Positions 28,156-38,632 of a stretch of 64,000 nucleotides of DNA are shown in pieces; position 1 is the stretch's first letter, and each line of letters begins with the position of its first letter. The notes below the pieces were generated by a model. The model saw only the letters and a program-made list of their open reading frames with translations, ran no database searches and was not told the origin of the DNA. Location: positions 122,474,336 through 122,538,335 of the forward strand of contig NC_039360.1 of NCBI RefSeq assembly GCF_003573695.1, in the 5' to 3' direction. This stretch comes from Papaver somniferum. Its lineage: Eukaryota; Streptophyta; Magnoliopsida; Ranunculales; Papaveraceae. The translations under genes were made by a program, and so were the position numbers.

Positions 28156-29849
28156 ATGCCCGCGGTTATCAGTGAGCGGGCTTGGAAAAGAAACACTCTA
28201 GGTCGTTTGATTAGTGATAAGCCTAGTAGTTCTTCTTATGAAGGCGGGGAGCTCGAAGACTCTTCTTTTGAGAGCCCCGTTTTTGGAAACTTAAGTTTTG
28301 AAAATCTGTCTCTTCGTGAGGAAGGTACCCCTAGTACTTCAGTTGTGCCAGCGATGGCAACTTTGAAAGATTACATGTTCCCAACTAGGACCAACCGAGC
28401 TTCGTGCATTAAATTTCCATCCAGTACGGATAATTTTGAGATAAAACCTAGTATTCTTCAGATGATCCCTATGTTCTTAGGAAAAGATGATGAGAACCCT
28501 TATTTTCATATTAGGGACTTTGAGGAAATCTGTGGGACAGTTAGAATAAAAGACCTCACTGATGAAGTTTTGAAACTTAAGATGTTTCCCTTTTCCTTGA
28601 GAGATAAAGCCAAGACCTGGCTGAACAACCTACCACCTGAGTCCATTGAAACATGGCAGGAACTTGTTTCTGCTTTCTATATGAAATTCTACCCTAAGCA
28701 TAAAACTGCAGTTGTTAGGCAGAAAATTAGTGCTAGTGTGCAACAAGAGGGAGAGTCTCTTTATAGGTTTTTAGAGAGATTCAATGATCTCCTATCCCAG
28801 TGTCCTCACCATGGATTTGATAAGATGAAACTTGTTGAGATTATTTATAATTTTTTAGACTATTCGACCAAAGCAATGGTCGAGTCTATGTGTGCTGGTG
28901 AATTCACCAGTAAAAATGCTGGTGATGTTTTTACCTTCTTAGGAACTATTGCTGAAAAATTCCAACAATGGGAGTCTTGTGTTGAACCCCCTAAAATACT
29001 CTTGGTCAATAGAAGTAGCACCAATTTGGTAGATACAAGCTTCGATTCATATGCTAAGTTTGCTGCTTTGTCTAGAAGGTTAGAAGCTTTGGAATTGAAT
29101 CAGCCTAATTATAGGTCTCTTGTTGAACCTGATGATAGGATTAGAGACGCTCAAGTCTCTAGTTGTGGAGTAGAGCCCAATAACTCGTTTTGGAAGGTCA
29201 TGTTAGTGAAGAACAAGACCATGCTGTCTATAACAATGCTAGGTTTGAGAACCGTCAGAAGTTTGACCCATACTCAGAAACCTACAACCCTGGTTGGAGA
29301 AACCATCCTAATTTTTCTTGGTCTAAGGGCCAAAATCAAGGTCAGTCTAGTAATTCTCAGCCTCCCCCAGGTTTTTGTTATGCTAAGAACTCTTCAGGTC
29401 AACCCCAGTTTCAGAACCCTTCGGATAAAAAGATCACAAGTTTAGAAAAGACTCTAGCCTCGTTTATTAAAAACTCTGATAAGATCAACCTAATGGTTTC
29501 TCAAGGGATAGAAGAAAGTAAAAATATAGGTTATGCCAACTCCCAAGCTATTTCTGAGTTAAAAAACCAGGTTAGTCAGATAAATGAATCTTTGAGGGAA
29601 AAAGGTAAGTTTTCTAGTCAAACTCAACCCAATCCTAAAGCAGAGAAATCGTACAATCATGTGAACTCTATTACAACCCTTAGGAGTGGAAAGAAAGTTG
29701 AAAATAAGGTTGCCATGCCTGATAGCGAACATGATGTAGTTTACCCTTCTGAGCCAGAAAATGAGGAGACTGATGGAGTCTCTAAAGAGACCAATGAGGG
29801 TCATGCTGATCCCGGCTTTGCTCCCAGAGCCAGTTTCCCCAGCTGCTAG
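28156..29849 (+). pseudogene. Inner element gag, frameshifted
   Basis: The frame starting at 28156 gives a Retrotrans_gag-type protein. The Gag core spans about residues 115-275, with KTWLNNLPPESI and FLERFNDLLSQCPHHGF. Near 29195 the frame shifts and the Gag C-terminal part continues in the overlapping frame 29190-29849, recognisable by YNPGWRNHPNFSW. Gag should form the virus-like particle and package RNA. A further frame change near 29850 separates it from a short conserved pre-protease stretch at 29885-30103. I saw no clear CCHC knuckle. Confidence 0.82.
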
Positions 29850-30059
29850 TTCCAACTAAGAGCGAGTCGAACTTAAATGATATATTGGAGGTTTTTAAGA
29901 AGGTTACTATCAACCTACCATTGTTGGATGCGATTAAGCAGATTCCCGCTTATGCTAAGTTTCTTAAGGACTTGTGTACACGAAAGCGTAAGCTTAGTGT
30001 CCAAAAGAAAGCCTCCCTAGCTAGTCACGTGAGTTCCATTATTCAGAATACCACTACTC

Positions 30060-32322
30060 CTAAGTATAAAGACCCAGGGTCCCTACCATTTCTTGCACAA
30101 TAGGTAAATACCGTGTTGAGAAAGCTTTGCTTGACTTAGGAGACGGTGTGAATTTACTTCCATACCATGTGTACCTCAAGCTAGGACTTGTTGATATCAA
30201 ACCTACCCAGATGACACTTCAGTTAGCTGATAGGTCCGTTAAAATTCCTCGTGGTGTGATCGAGGATGTTCTTATTGAGGTCGACAAGTTTATTTATCCA
30301 GTGGATTTTGTTATCCTAGATACCCAACCTGTCCCTGACCCAGAGAACCAGATACCAGTGATTTTAGGTCGCCCATTTTTAGCAACATCCAATGCGGTCA
30401 TTAATTGTCGAACTGGTATTATGAACTTGTCTTTTGGTAATATGACTATTGAGCTGAACGTCTTTCATATTAGTAAGTTACCCCCTGAACTAGATGACTC
30501 GAGCATAGAAGAGGTAAACATGATAGGAACATTAGTTGAGGAGTCATTACCAAACACTTTGTTAGAAGATCCGTTAGAGAAATTCCTAGCTCACTTTGGG
30601 ATTGATTTCGATGATGATAATGTGATTAATGATGTGAATGCTTTGTTAGATTCAACCCCTTTGTTAGACATTAGTAACGGATGGAAACCTAAGTTCGAAC
30701 CACTACCAGTTTCTAAGTCTACCCTCGTTCCTTCGTTAGAAGAGCCTCCTAAGTTGGACCTAAAACCACTGCCAGATACCCTGAAGAGTGTGTTTTTAGG
30801 CCCGTCTGAGATTTTACCTGTGATTGTTGCTTCCGACTTGGATAGTGATCAGGAAAGTAGGCTAGTGACCGTCCTTCAAAACAACAAGGAAGCTTTAGGG
30901 TGGACCATAGCAGACATTAAGGGTATAAGTCCTACTGTTTGTATGCATCAGATATATTTAGAGGAAGATACCAAACCTTCTAGGGAGATGCAACGAAGAC
31001 TAAACCCTAATATGAAAGAAGTAGTTCGAACCGAGGTTCTTAAGCTGTTAGATGCAGGCGTTATCTACCCCATTTCAGAAAGTAAGTGGGTCAGCCCTGT
31101 TCAGGTTATTCCCAAGAAATACGGTATTACTGTAGTCCAGAATGATAACAATGAGTTAATCCCGACCCGAGTGACCACGGGTTGGCGTGTTTGTATTGAC
31201 TATAGGAAATTGAACAAGGTCACTAGGAAGGGCCACTTTCCCCTTCCCTTTATCGACCAAATGCTAGAGAGATTAGCTGGACATAGTCATTACTGTTTTC
31301 TTGATGGCTACTCAGGCTACAATCAGACCGTTATTGTCCCAGAAGACCAAGAAAAAACTACTTTTACCTGTCCCTTTGGTACCTTTGCGTATAGACGCAT
31401 GCCTTTCGGGCTATCTAACGCCCCTGCGACTTTTCAGCGTTGCATGATGAGCATATTTTACGATATGGTAGAAAAGTTTTTAGAGGTCTTTATGGATGAT
31501 TTTTCAGTGTTTGGTTCGTCTTTCGATGAGTGCTTGCATCATTTGTCATTAGTGTTGACTAGGTGTAAGGAAAAGAATCTAGTGCTTAATTGGGAGAAAT
31601 GTCATTTCATGGTTCGATCAGGAATTGTCTTAGGGCATATCGTATCTTCTAAGGGTATAAAGGTAGATAAAGCCAATGTTGACCTTATCAAGACTTTGCA
31701 GGTCCCAAAAACCGTAAGAGATATTAGGTCATTCTTAGGGCATGCAGGTTTTTATCATCGATTCATTAAGGATTTTAGCTTGATTTCTAGACCTCTTTGC
31801 AATTTGCTTGCAAAAGATGTTAAGTTTGTCTTTGATGATGCTTGTTTAGAGGCTTTTGAGAAGCTTAAGACTTTACTCACTACCGCACCCATAGTCCAGG
31901 CACCCAACTGGAACTTACCCTTTGAGATCATGTGTGATGCTTCAGATTATGCTATTGGTGTTGTGCTAGGTCAGCGAGAAAACAAATTACTTCATGTGAT
32001 TTACTATGCTAGAAAAACTCTGAATGATGCCCAGTTGAACTATACCACTACCGAGAAGGAACTGTTAGCTATTGTGTTTGCCTTAGACAAGTTTAGACCC
32101 TATCTCTTAGGTTCTAAGATCGTCATATATACTGATCATGCTGCTTTGAAATATCTTTTGTCTAAGAAGGATACGAAACCTAGATTGATTAGGTGGATAC
32201 TTTTGTTGCAAGAGTTTTCTCCAGATATTAGAGACAAAAAGGGTGTCGAAAATGTAGTAGCAGACCACTTGTCTAGGCTAGTTGTTGATTCCCCTGATGA
32301 TTCCCTTGGTATGCGAATATAG
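30060..32322 (+). pseudogene. Inner element protease, reverse transcriptase and RNase H
   Basis: This long open frame carries the retropepsin region at its start, then RT, then RNase H. The protease active site reads DLGDG where DxGA(S/T) is expected, so it is probably inactive. RT shows the RVCIDYRKLN, MPFGLSNAPATFQ and FMDD signatures; the catalytic FMDD starts at 31489 and its two Asp codons are 31495-31500. RNase H shows CDASDYAIG, TEKELLAIV and TDHAALKYL. The frame entering the protease is shifted against the preceding gag tail near 30100. Downstream, the link to integrase is broken again between about 32310 and 32440. RT would copy element RNA into cDNA from the tRNA primer. Confidence 0.9.
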
Positions 32323-32412
32323 TGAATTATCTTGTTACTGGTCGAATGCCCCAACAGTTGGGTAAACAAGATCGTTCTAGGTTTTTAGCCGAGGTTAAGC
32401 ACTTCTTTTGGG

Positions 32413-33528
32413 ATGATCCTTATTTTGTTTAAGTATTGTCCAGACCAGATTATTAGGAGATGTATACCTGAGAGTGACCAGTCCAGTATTATTTCCTTTT
32501 GTCATGATCATGCTTGTGGAGGTCACTTTAGTGCTAAGAAGACTGCTGCTAAGATATTGCAGTCTGGATTCTATTGGCCTTCGTTGTTTAAAGACTCCCA
32601 TAGTTACTGTGTTACTTGTGAGCGTTGCCAGAAATTAGGAACCATTTCCCGTAAGAACATGATGCCCTTGAACCCTATTTTAGTTGTTGAGGTCTTTGAT
32701 GTGTGGGGTATTGACTTTATGGGTCCGTTTCCTGATTCTTTTGGTAACCTATACATCCTTGTCGCCGTAGACTATGTCTCTAAGTGGATTGAGGCGGTTG
32801 CGTGTAAAACCAATGACCATAGGGTTGTGATTGAGTTCTCGAAAAATAATATACTTACACGTTTTGGTACACCGCGAGCTATAATTAGTGATGGAGGGTC
32901 GCACTTTTGTAATGGACCTTTTAGGCTTCTGATGAAGAAATATGGTATTACACATAAGGTAGCTAGCCCGTATCATCCGCATACTAGTGGTCAGGTAGAG
33001 GTTTCCAATAGGGAAATAAAACGTATATTAGAGAAAACAGTTAATCCTAATCGGAAAGACTGGTCGTCTAGGCTTACTGATGCCTTATGGGCTTACCGTA
33101 CTGCGTTTAAAACCCCCATTGGAATGTCGCCTTATCGTCTTGTGTATGGCAAGGCATGTCATTTACCTGTTGAGTTAGAACATAGAGCTTATTGGGCTGT
33201 TAAGCAACTAAATTTTTCACTTGACAAGGCAGGAGCCCATAGGAAACTCCAGCTCAATGAGTTGGACGAGATTCGTATAGATGCTTACGATAGTGCGAAG
33301 GAGTATAAGAACAAAATGAAACTTGTCATGATAGAAATATTTTACGGAAGTCATTTTCTCCAGGTCAAAAAGTTCTTCTGTATGATACCCGTTTACATCT
33401 TTTCCCTGGGAAGTTACGTTCTCGGTGGACGGGTCCTTTTATTGTTCGCACTGTCTTTCCTCATGGAGCTGTTGAAATTGAGACACCGGATGGTAGTAGT
33501 TCTTCGAAGGTTAACAGTCAGAGATTGA
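32413..33528 (+). pseudogene. Inner element integrase, C-terminus frameshifted
   Basis: Integrase inserts the cDNA into chromosomes. The HHCC zinc domain is near residues 32-72. The catalytic triad is Asp101, Asp160 and Glu196, which gives the canonical D-x35-E spacing. The motif [17 protein letters not shown] after the triad is typical of the Athila/Tat branch. Near 33326 a one-base change shifts the C-terminal domain out of frame; the sequence beyond, to about 33600, still reads as a conserved integrase tail in the neighbouring frame. There is no chromodomain. Confidence 0.88.
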
Positions 33529-33599
33529 AACCCTTTTTAGATCCCTTTCCTACAGGTGATGTTGAGGAGGTCCCTATGGAGGACCCTGTTTACCCTTGA

Positions 33600-34955
33600 T
33601 TGACCATCGAGGAAGTTGTATGTTGTATATTAGTTTTTGATTTTCTTCACCCAGGTACTATCTTTCCAATTTCTCCTCGTGTTATTTTACTTTTGGTATT
33701 GCTCTTTCATTAGAAACATTGAGGACAATGTTAGATTTAAGTTTGGGGGTGGGGAAGAACTTTTTAGTTGCACTTTTGAAACTTCTAGTGTCACATGGTA
33801 TCCGGTTAGCTAAGTTTACATATTGTTTCTCACCGAAAAGATAAAAATTGGAATGCTAGGGATAACAACCTTTTGAGACATTAGAGAAAAAAGCATTGAG
33901 ATCCTTGAAATTCAGAAGAGAACTTGTTCCTTTTAGAGGGTAACCGTGATGGACCTAACCATACATGATGGAAAGGAAAGTAGGTCAGGAAATGCCAGAA
34001 AGACAAAGCAACCTCACGATGTAGTCTTAGTTACTGGATTGCGACTCTCTCTCAGTAGAAACTTATCATCATCAACAAGCGGAGCGACATCAAAATCTAT
34101 GAAGAAAGTTGAAGACGTTTTAGGTTTAGAAGCAACAATAGAAAAGAATAATTCAAAAATCAAAGTTGAAGTTATAAGAGCAAATGCTATAAGTTGTTAG
34201 AATCCATGATACCAAGACATCACAAGTTGCGAAGATCCAAGTTTTGAAAGTCCTTCTCTCATGGCCATGTAAATTGTTGTCTTGTAATTTTTGTTTCCAA
34301 AAAAAAAAAAAAAAATGAAAAAAAATCATCGTTACGTTTTGTTCAATAAGGCCAAAGGGAAGCAGAAATTTATAAGTCAAGCAAGAAATCGAAGAGAAAA
34401 GTTAATTGTCAAGGTTCTATGAGGTTCGATAGTTTATCATCAACAGTTGAAGACTGAAGAAGACGTTGTTTCTACTGAGCACTATGAGAGAGTCGAAGAA
34501 AGATACATTTGGTTGCTTTGTTAGTCCGCTTTCAATCTGGCACAAGATCTTTCTAGCACTGGTTTAACTCATCACACGTAATTAGTCCAGCTGTGTAGCA
34601 GATGTCCCTGTCATCTTTATCTCTCTCCTAATCTTATCCAGCTGTAAAGCGGCGAACGCACCTTACAATGTTTATCTAGATGTGTAGCGGATATCTTTTT
34701 ATCTAGCAGTGTTGCGGATGTGTCTTCCCTTTTCTTTAGTCAGCTTTAGAGCTGGCACCTTTAATTTCTCTAGCATTCTAGTTACTTGGAGATAGGTTGA
34801 GAATATGTATGTCCTCATAGCTCTTTGGATACTTGTGACCAATTAGAAGTCATGGTTTTGTGGGTACACCTCTGGTAAACCCTCCCGAGATTAACTCGGT
34901 TTTATTTTTTATTAGTTTTGCTCGAGCACTAGCAAATAATAAGTTTGGGGGTATT
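33600..34955 (+). other. Inner element 3' non-coding region
   Basis: No envelope-like gene is visible. A hairpin AACATTG-AGGA-CAATGTT lies at 33717-33734, followed by an internal purine tract AAGTTTGGGGGTGGGG at 33741-33756. A short repeat of AGCTGTGTAGCGGATGTC-like units lies at about 34589-34720. The hairpin CCGAG-ATTAA-CTCGG lies at 34885-34899, and the terminal polypurine tract at 34941-34955. Confidence 0.65.
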
Positions 34956-36488
34956 TGATAGACACATTTTTGTGTCTAAATTGTACTCAATGTCTCTATT
35001 GTTAGTGCTCGATTTTTGTACTAATTTTGATGCTTTGTGTGTTTGTAGGTGTTTTTGGAGAAATACACTTGCGTGGAAAAAGTTGCTCAAAAAGTGCTAT
35101 TTGGACTCCCGGAGAAAAGTACTAAAGGCACCCTCAATTTGGATAAGGAGCACCTCAGTTGGGCACCTGCTATTCGCACCCCCAGTTTGGTTAGGGGGAC
35201 ACCATCTTCAACATTTCAAAAATTCGTTTTGGCGGGAAAATTTTATTCTCAACTGTGTAACTTTCGATCGATTCTTGAAGGAGTTCTGGGTAGACTAAAG
35301 GGCTGAAACTTAATGGGTAGACGTGATATGACATAACAAAGCTGGTATGAGTGTTTGTTTCGATAAAATTTGGATGAAAAATCCGTGAGAAGAAAACAGG
35401 GCAACACGTACGCTGGATGAGATACTCACGGGATTACAGCGTGGTTAAACGTGTGCTGATCGTGTTTGGATTGAGCTGGGTCTCTGCAGAAGCGTGGAGA
35501 AGTTAAATGAGGAAGATTCAGTAGCTGTATACGCGTGGAAGAGCCAAAAGTGGAAGAAAATATTCCCGAGAATATTTTTCATCAATGCCGGGTAATGGAG
35601 AATTCGATGAAGTTATTGCGTGATATTTTGAGGTTGTTGGGTTATAAATAGTTTCTGGGATAGCAGAGATGGATTACAGATAGTTTCGGAGGTTTTAGAA
35701 CACCACAGAGCTTAAACACCAAAGTTGCAGAGCTGCCATTTTCTGCTACTGCATTTCTGAAGAACACGAAGAACGGACCGACCAGGACAGTCGTTTATCA
35801 ACAGTGATAACGACTCACAGCTGAGGGTCGTACATCTGCAGCAGACTTATTTGCTACAGTGACAACGACAGAAAGATTTTATCGTTCTTTGTAACAGCTC
35901 GGTTTGCAACACGTATAACTGTTGCAAATCCGGTTTTTAATAGTTTTTCTCCATTTCATCATTTGTACACCTCCTTTGAGCAATAAAAATGAATCTTGAG
36001 CGTGTTTCCAACATGATGATGAGCTAATTCTCGCATAACCAAGGCAATGAGGAAGCTATTTACGCATGAATAATTGGTAACTATTTTATTTTCTCTAATT
36101 TATAATTTATAATTCACTCAATCACTGCTTTTGCAGAGTTTTAAATTGTTTGCATAATTTTCGTCATTAGTTGTGATTCAATTAGATAGGTTATGCTTTG
36201 TTTAGACAATCTATGCTTGGGGGATACAATTAATTTTTGAGAGTTTGCCTGATTATGTGTGAATTAAGAAAGAATGAACTTAAAAGATAATTAGAGTTTT
36301 TGATTATTTACCATAATTTATTCATGCATAATAGTGAAATCAGTGTCTTGGTTATTTCTCATATCTTGAAATCAATTTTGTGTTAAGTTTTCTTTATTTT
36401 AAGTTTTATTAAGTCTAAAATTCATTGCCTTCACAAGTCTTAAAACAACCCTTTTATCACTATCTACAACAACTTTGAAAACACATCA
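34956..36488 (+). repeat. Inner element 3' LTR
   Basis: This 1533-bp partner of the 5' LTR is preceded by the polypurine tract and followed by GTTGG (36489-36493). It includes the same TATA-like word near 35640. Confidence 0.93.
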
Positions 36489-36959
36489 GTTGGGTAGCTC
36501 ACCATTCTACCCGGAGTTTACGTACGGTGACACACACTCTAAATGCACATATTTAGACAGGTACAAAGAAGTGAAGGTCGGTGCCTCACATGATGTAACA
36601 ATAGGTAGGCTCCACTATAGGGGACCACTACTCTAATACCGAATTCAATCTGCACCTCATTTTCCACTGGCATGGTTAAATCCAACTTTAACTCTCATAC
36701 AAGTAAGAAACCTGATCATGTTCTTTGTCATCTCTAAGTTCAGTCACTCTTATGAGAATTTCGATGTAATCTTAGCGACATGTATACTATGTGACTCTAA
36801 ACTAACTACAAATTGGAGTTTGTTTATTCACTATTTCACACAAGAATTGAAAATTTCATGAAAAATTTACAATGCAAATGCTTAACCACTCCCCCACACT
36901 TAAACTTTACGTTGTCCTCAATGTAAATTGAATCGTCCAAAGAAAGTCAAGGTGGGAAA

Positions 36960-37529
36960 TCATATAATGATATGCGACAAGAAATCAGAAAAAGTAAATA
37001 TGAGACAAGAAAAAGCTAAAAACAAGACAATAAATAAATACAAGACAAGAAATACGCATCCTATGTGTTGCCTCCCATTTAGCGCTTGGTTTAAAGTCAT
37101 CAGCCCGACTTGCAAGACGAATTCCCCATACACCAACAATCTGAAAAGTTGGGGATCCTTCCACGTAACCTGTTTTGCAAATACTAGCTTCACACAAATA
37201 ACAGTTTCATAAAACATAAACGAAGCTATTAACCGATAGAAGTTTCCCCCACACTTATTCTTTTCTACACTTGGAAGTGTATAAAGAACATAAAAATCAG
37301 GAACTTCTATGGTTTCTTCTTTGCAAACATCCATAGTATGAGAATCAAATGTTTCTAATGGCGGAAATCGAGAAATAAAGTCATTCAACAATATTCTCGA
37401 AGCACATACATTCAAACCAATAAGAGGTAAAGGAGAAAAAACAATATGCAAAGGGTTAGACAAACCTTGCGCAATCTCTTGTATCACATAATCCTCTTCA
37501 TCCTTGAAAAAATCAAGTGAATTACTCAC
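36960..37529 (-). pseudogene. C-terminal DPQLFRLLVYG-domain fragment of the middle element protein
   Basis: This 189-codon frame follows the acidic protein after a stop. It shares a domain with the C-terminus of the gag-only protein at 59286-61010. Common features are a GL-x-ASxxLL block (about residues 38-50), SVEK-x3-GG (87-95), a YxxxxCVKL hydrophobic stretch, and WKDPQLFRLLVYG (123-135). The last part, after about residue 140, appears to be non-coding read-through into the GCGCTAAATGGGAGGCAA block. No known domain name comes to mind. The pairing in two otherwise different non-autonomous elements suggests a conserved role. Confidence 0.6.
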
Positions 37530-37591
37530 CTATTTTATATCATGTTCCTCTATCAAACCTTCCAACCATTCTTCATCCTTTTCTACCTTAA

Positions 37592-38536
37592 CTAAAGTCT
37601 CGGTATCAACATCTTCATTACAATTCTTTGCAATCTCTCAACACACTCCTCTTCGTTGTAAGACACATACTCTTTTGCGGATCCAAATTTTATTATAAGA
37701 AACTTTTTTAGAACACTCGAAAATGCAGCATCCTCAAGCTCCACCCTTTGAATAGGCTCTTGATCATTATTAAGATCAATGCTTGAGTAATCTACACAAG
37801 TGTCATCATAGTCCTTTTCATCTTCATCTTGATCCCAGAATTCCATTGTACACCTTTGGGTAATGTCACCATGAGTTGCTTCAAACGACGTATCTTCATA
37901 ATCATCGTCAATTTCATAGCTAACATAAGATTGGTTGTCTCTGAATTTAGTGTTGCTAACCTCAAACTCATCCTTTTGAATAGGCGAATGATCATTATTA
38001 AGATCAAGAGTTGAGTTAGCTACACAATTATCAACGAAAGTCCCCAAAGGTTGGCCTTTTTCAACATTAGCATCAATCAAATATTCATCACACACCACAG
38101 GCATATTAGAATAGTTATTGTTTTTAAAGCAAAGTTCTTCCTCATACCTTTCTTCTTTGATTTGATCAATACCTCTTTGTAAGTTAGCAATACCTTCACG
38201 AAGTTCTTGGAGTTGCTCTTCTGTAGCCTCTTTATCTTTTTGGAACTCTTGTTGTACAAAGTTGGAAACTTTGTCTAGAAAGTCAGAGACTTTTTGTTCA
38301 CGAGCATAAGAATCCTCCCATCCTTTTGGTTGTTCACACACATACCCGCCATAAGGTTGTTGATGAAAACCATAAGGATCCATGGAATATTGGTCATAGC
38401 CAATGAATTGGTTTTGATTATACCCCTGGAATTGTTGGAAGTTGTCATGTTGTTGAGATTGTTGGAAACCGTATCCATTGTTCCAATATGCTTCATCCAT
38501 GAGAAATAAGTACCTGAAACACGATTCTCGAAACAA
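37592..38536 (-). CDS. Gln/Tyr-rich acidic retroelement protein, N-terminal part
   Basis: The 314-residue frame begins about 100 bases inside the 5' LTR/primer site. It has a Gln/Tyr/Gly-rich head (QQSQQHDNFQQFQGYNQNQF), a charged coiled-coil-like stretch near residues 75-130 (EEQLQELREGIANLQRGIDQ), and an acidic half with two related repeats (LDLNNDHSPIQKDEFE and IDLNNDQEPIQRVELE). No Gag, protease or RT signature is seen. The frame shifts near 37625: the neighbouring frame continues as acidic sequence to a TAG at about 37530 and then into the domain at 36960-37529. It was probably one longer protein. Its function is unknown; the position suggests a Gag substitute or particle-associated protein. 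Confidence 0.6.
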   Translation of the reverse strand: MFRESCFRYLFLMDEAYWNNGYGFQQSQQHDNFQQFQGYNQNQFIGYDQYSMDPYGFHQQPYGGYVCEQPKGWEDSYAREQKVSDFLDKVSNFVQQEFQKDKEATEEQLQELREGIANLQRGIDQIKEERYEEELCFKNNNYSNMPVVCDEYLIDANVEKGQPLGTFVDNCVANSTLDLNNDHSPIQKDEFEVSNTKFRDNQSYVSYEIDDDYEDTSFEATHGDITQRCTMEFWDQDEDEKDYDDTCVDYSSIDLNNDQEPIQRVELEDAAFSSVLKKFLIIKFGSAKEYVSYNEEECVERLQRIVMKMLIPRL

Positions 38537-38610
38537 GGTTAAAAACCAGAAAATAAAACAAAACTAAAAACAAGAAAATAAGAAACCAAAAAAAGTGACA
38601 ACCGCTGCCT

Positions 38611-38627
38611 CCCCGGCAGCGGCGCCA
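38611..38627 (-). promoter_or_regulatory. Middle element primer-binding site (tRNA-Asp-like)
   Basis: On the minus strand this reads TGGCGCCGCTGCCGGGG, five bases inside the 5' LTR. It is one base away from the complement of the recalled plant tRNA-Asp 3' end. A tRNA-Asp primer is typical of Athila-type Gypsy elements. Confidence 0.85.
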
Positions 38628-38632
38628 AAATT

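Larger units (their letters stand above)
25506..36488 (+). mobile_element. Athila-like Gypsy element with gag-pol (inner level)
   Basis: The plus-strand element has LTRs at 25506-27037 and 34956-36488 (1532 and 1533 bp, TGATAG...CATCA) and GTTGG duplicated at 25501-25505 and 36489-36493. The primer site is at 27044-27061 and the polypurine tract AAGTTTGGGGGTATT abuts the 3' LTR. Gag, protease, RT, RNase H and integrase occur in that order, as in Gypsy elements. There is no chromodomain and no clear envelope-like gene. I counted about 35 differences between the LTRs, roughly 2%. Several frameshifts disable it. Lineage is inferred from the primer type and the integrase motif, not from a tree. 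Confidence 0.93.

Noticed and set aside
33946..34200. Possible envelope-like gene after integrase in the inner element
   Set aside because: Only 84 codons, with no membrane segment or signal peptide; some Athila elements have an envelope-like frame but none is supported here.
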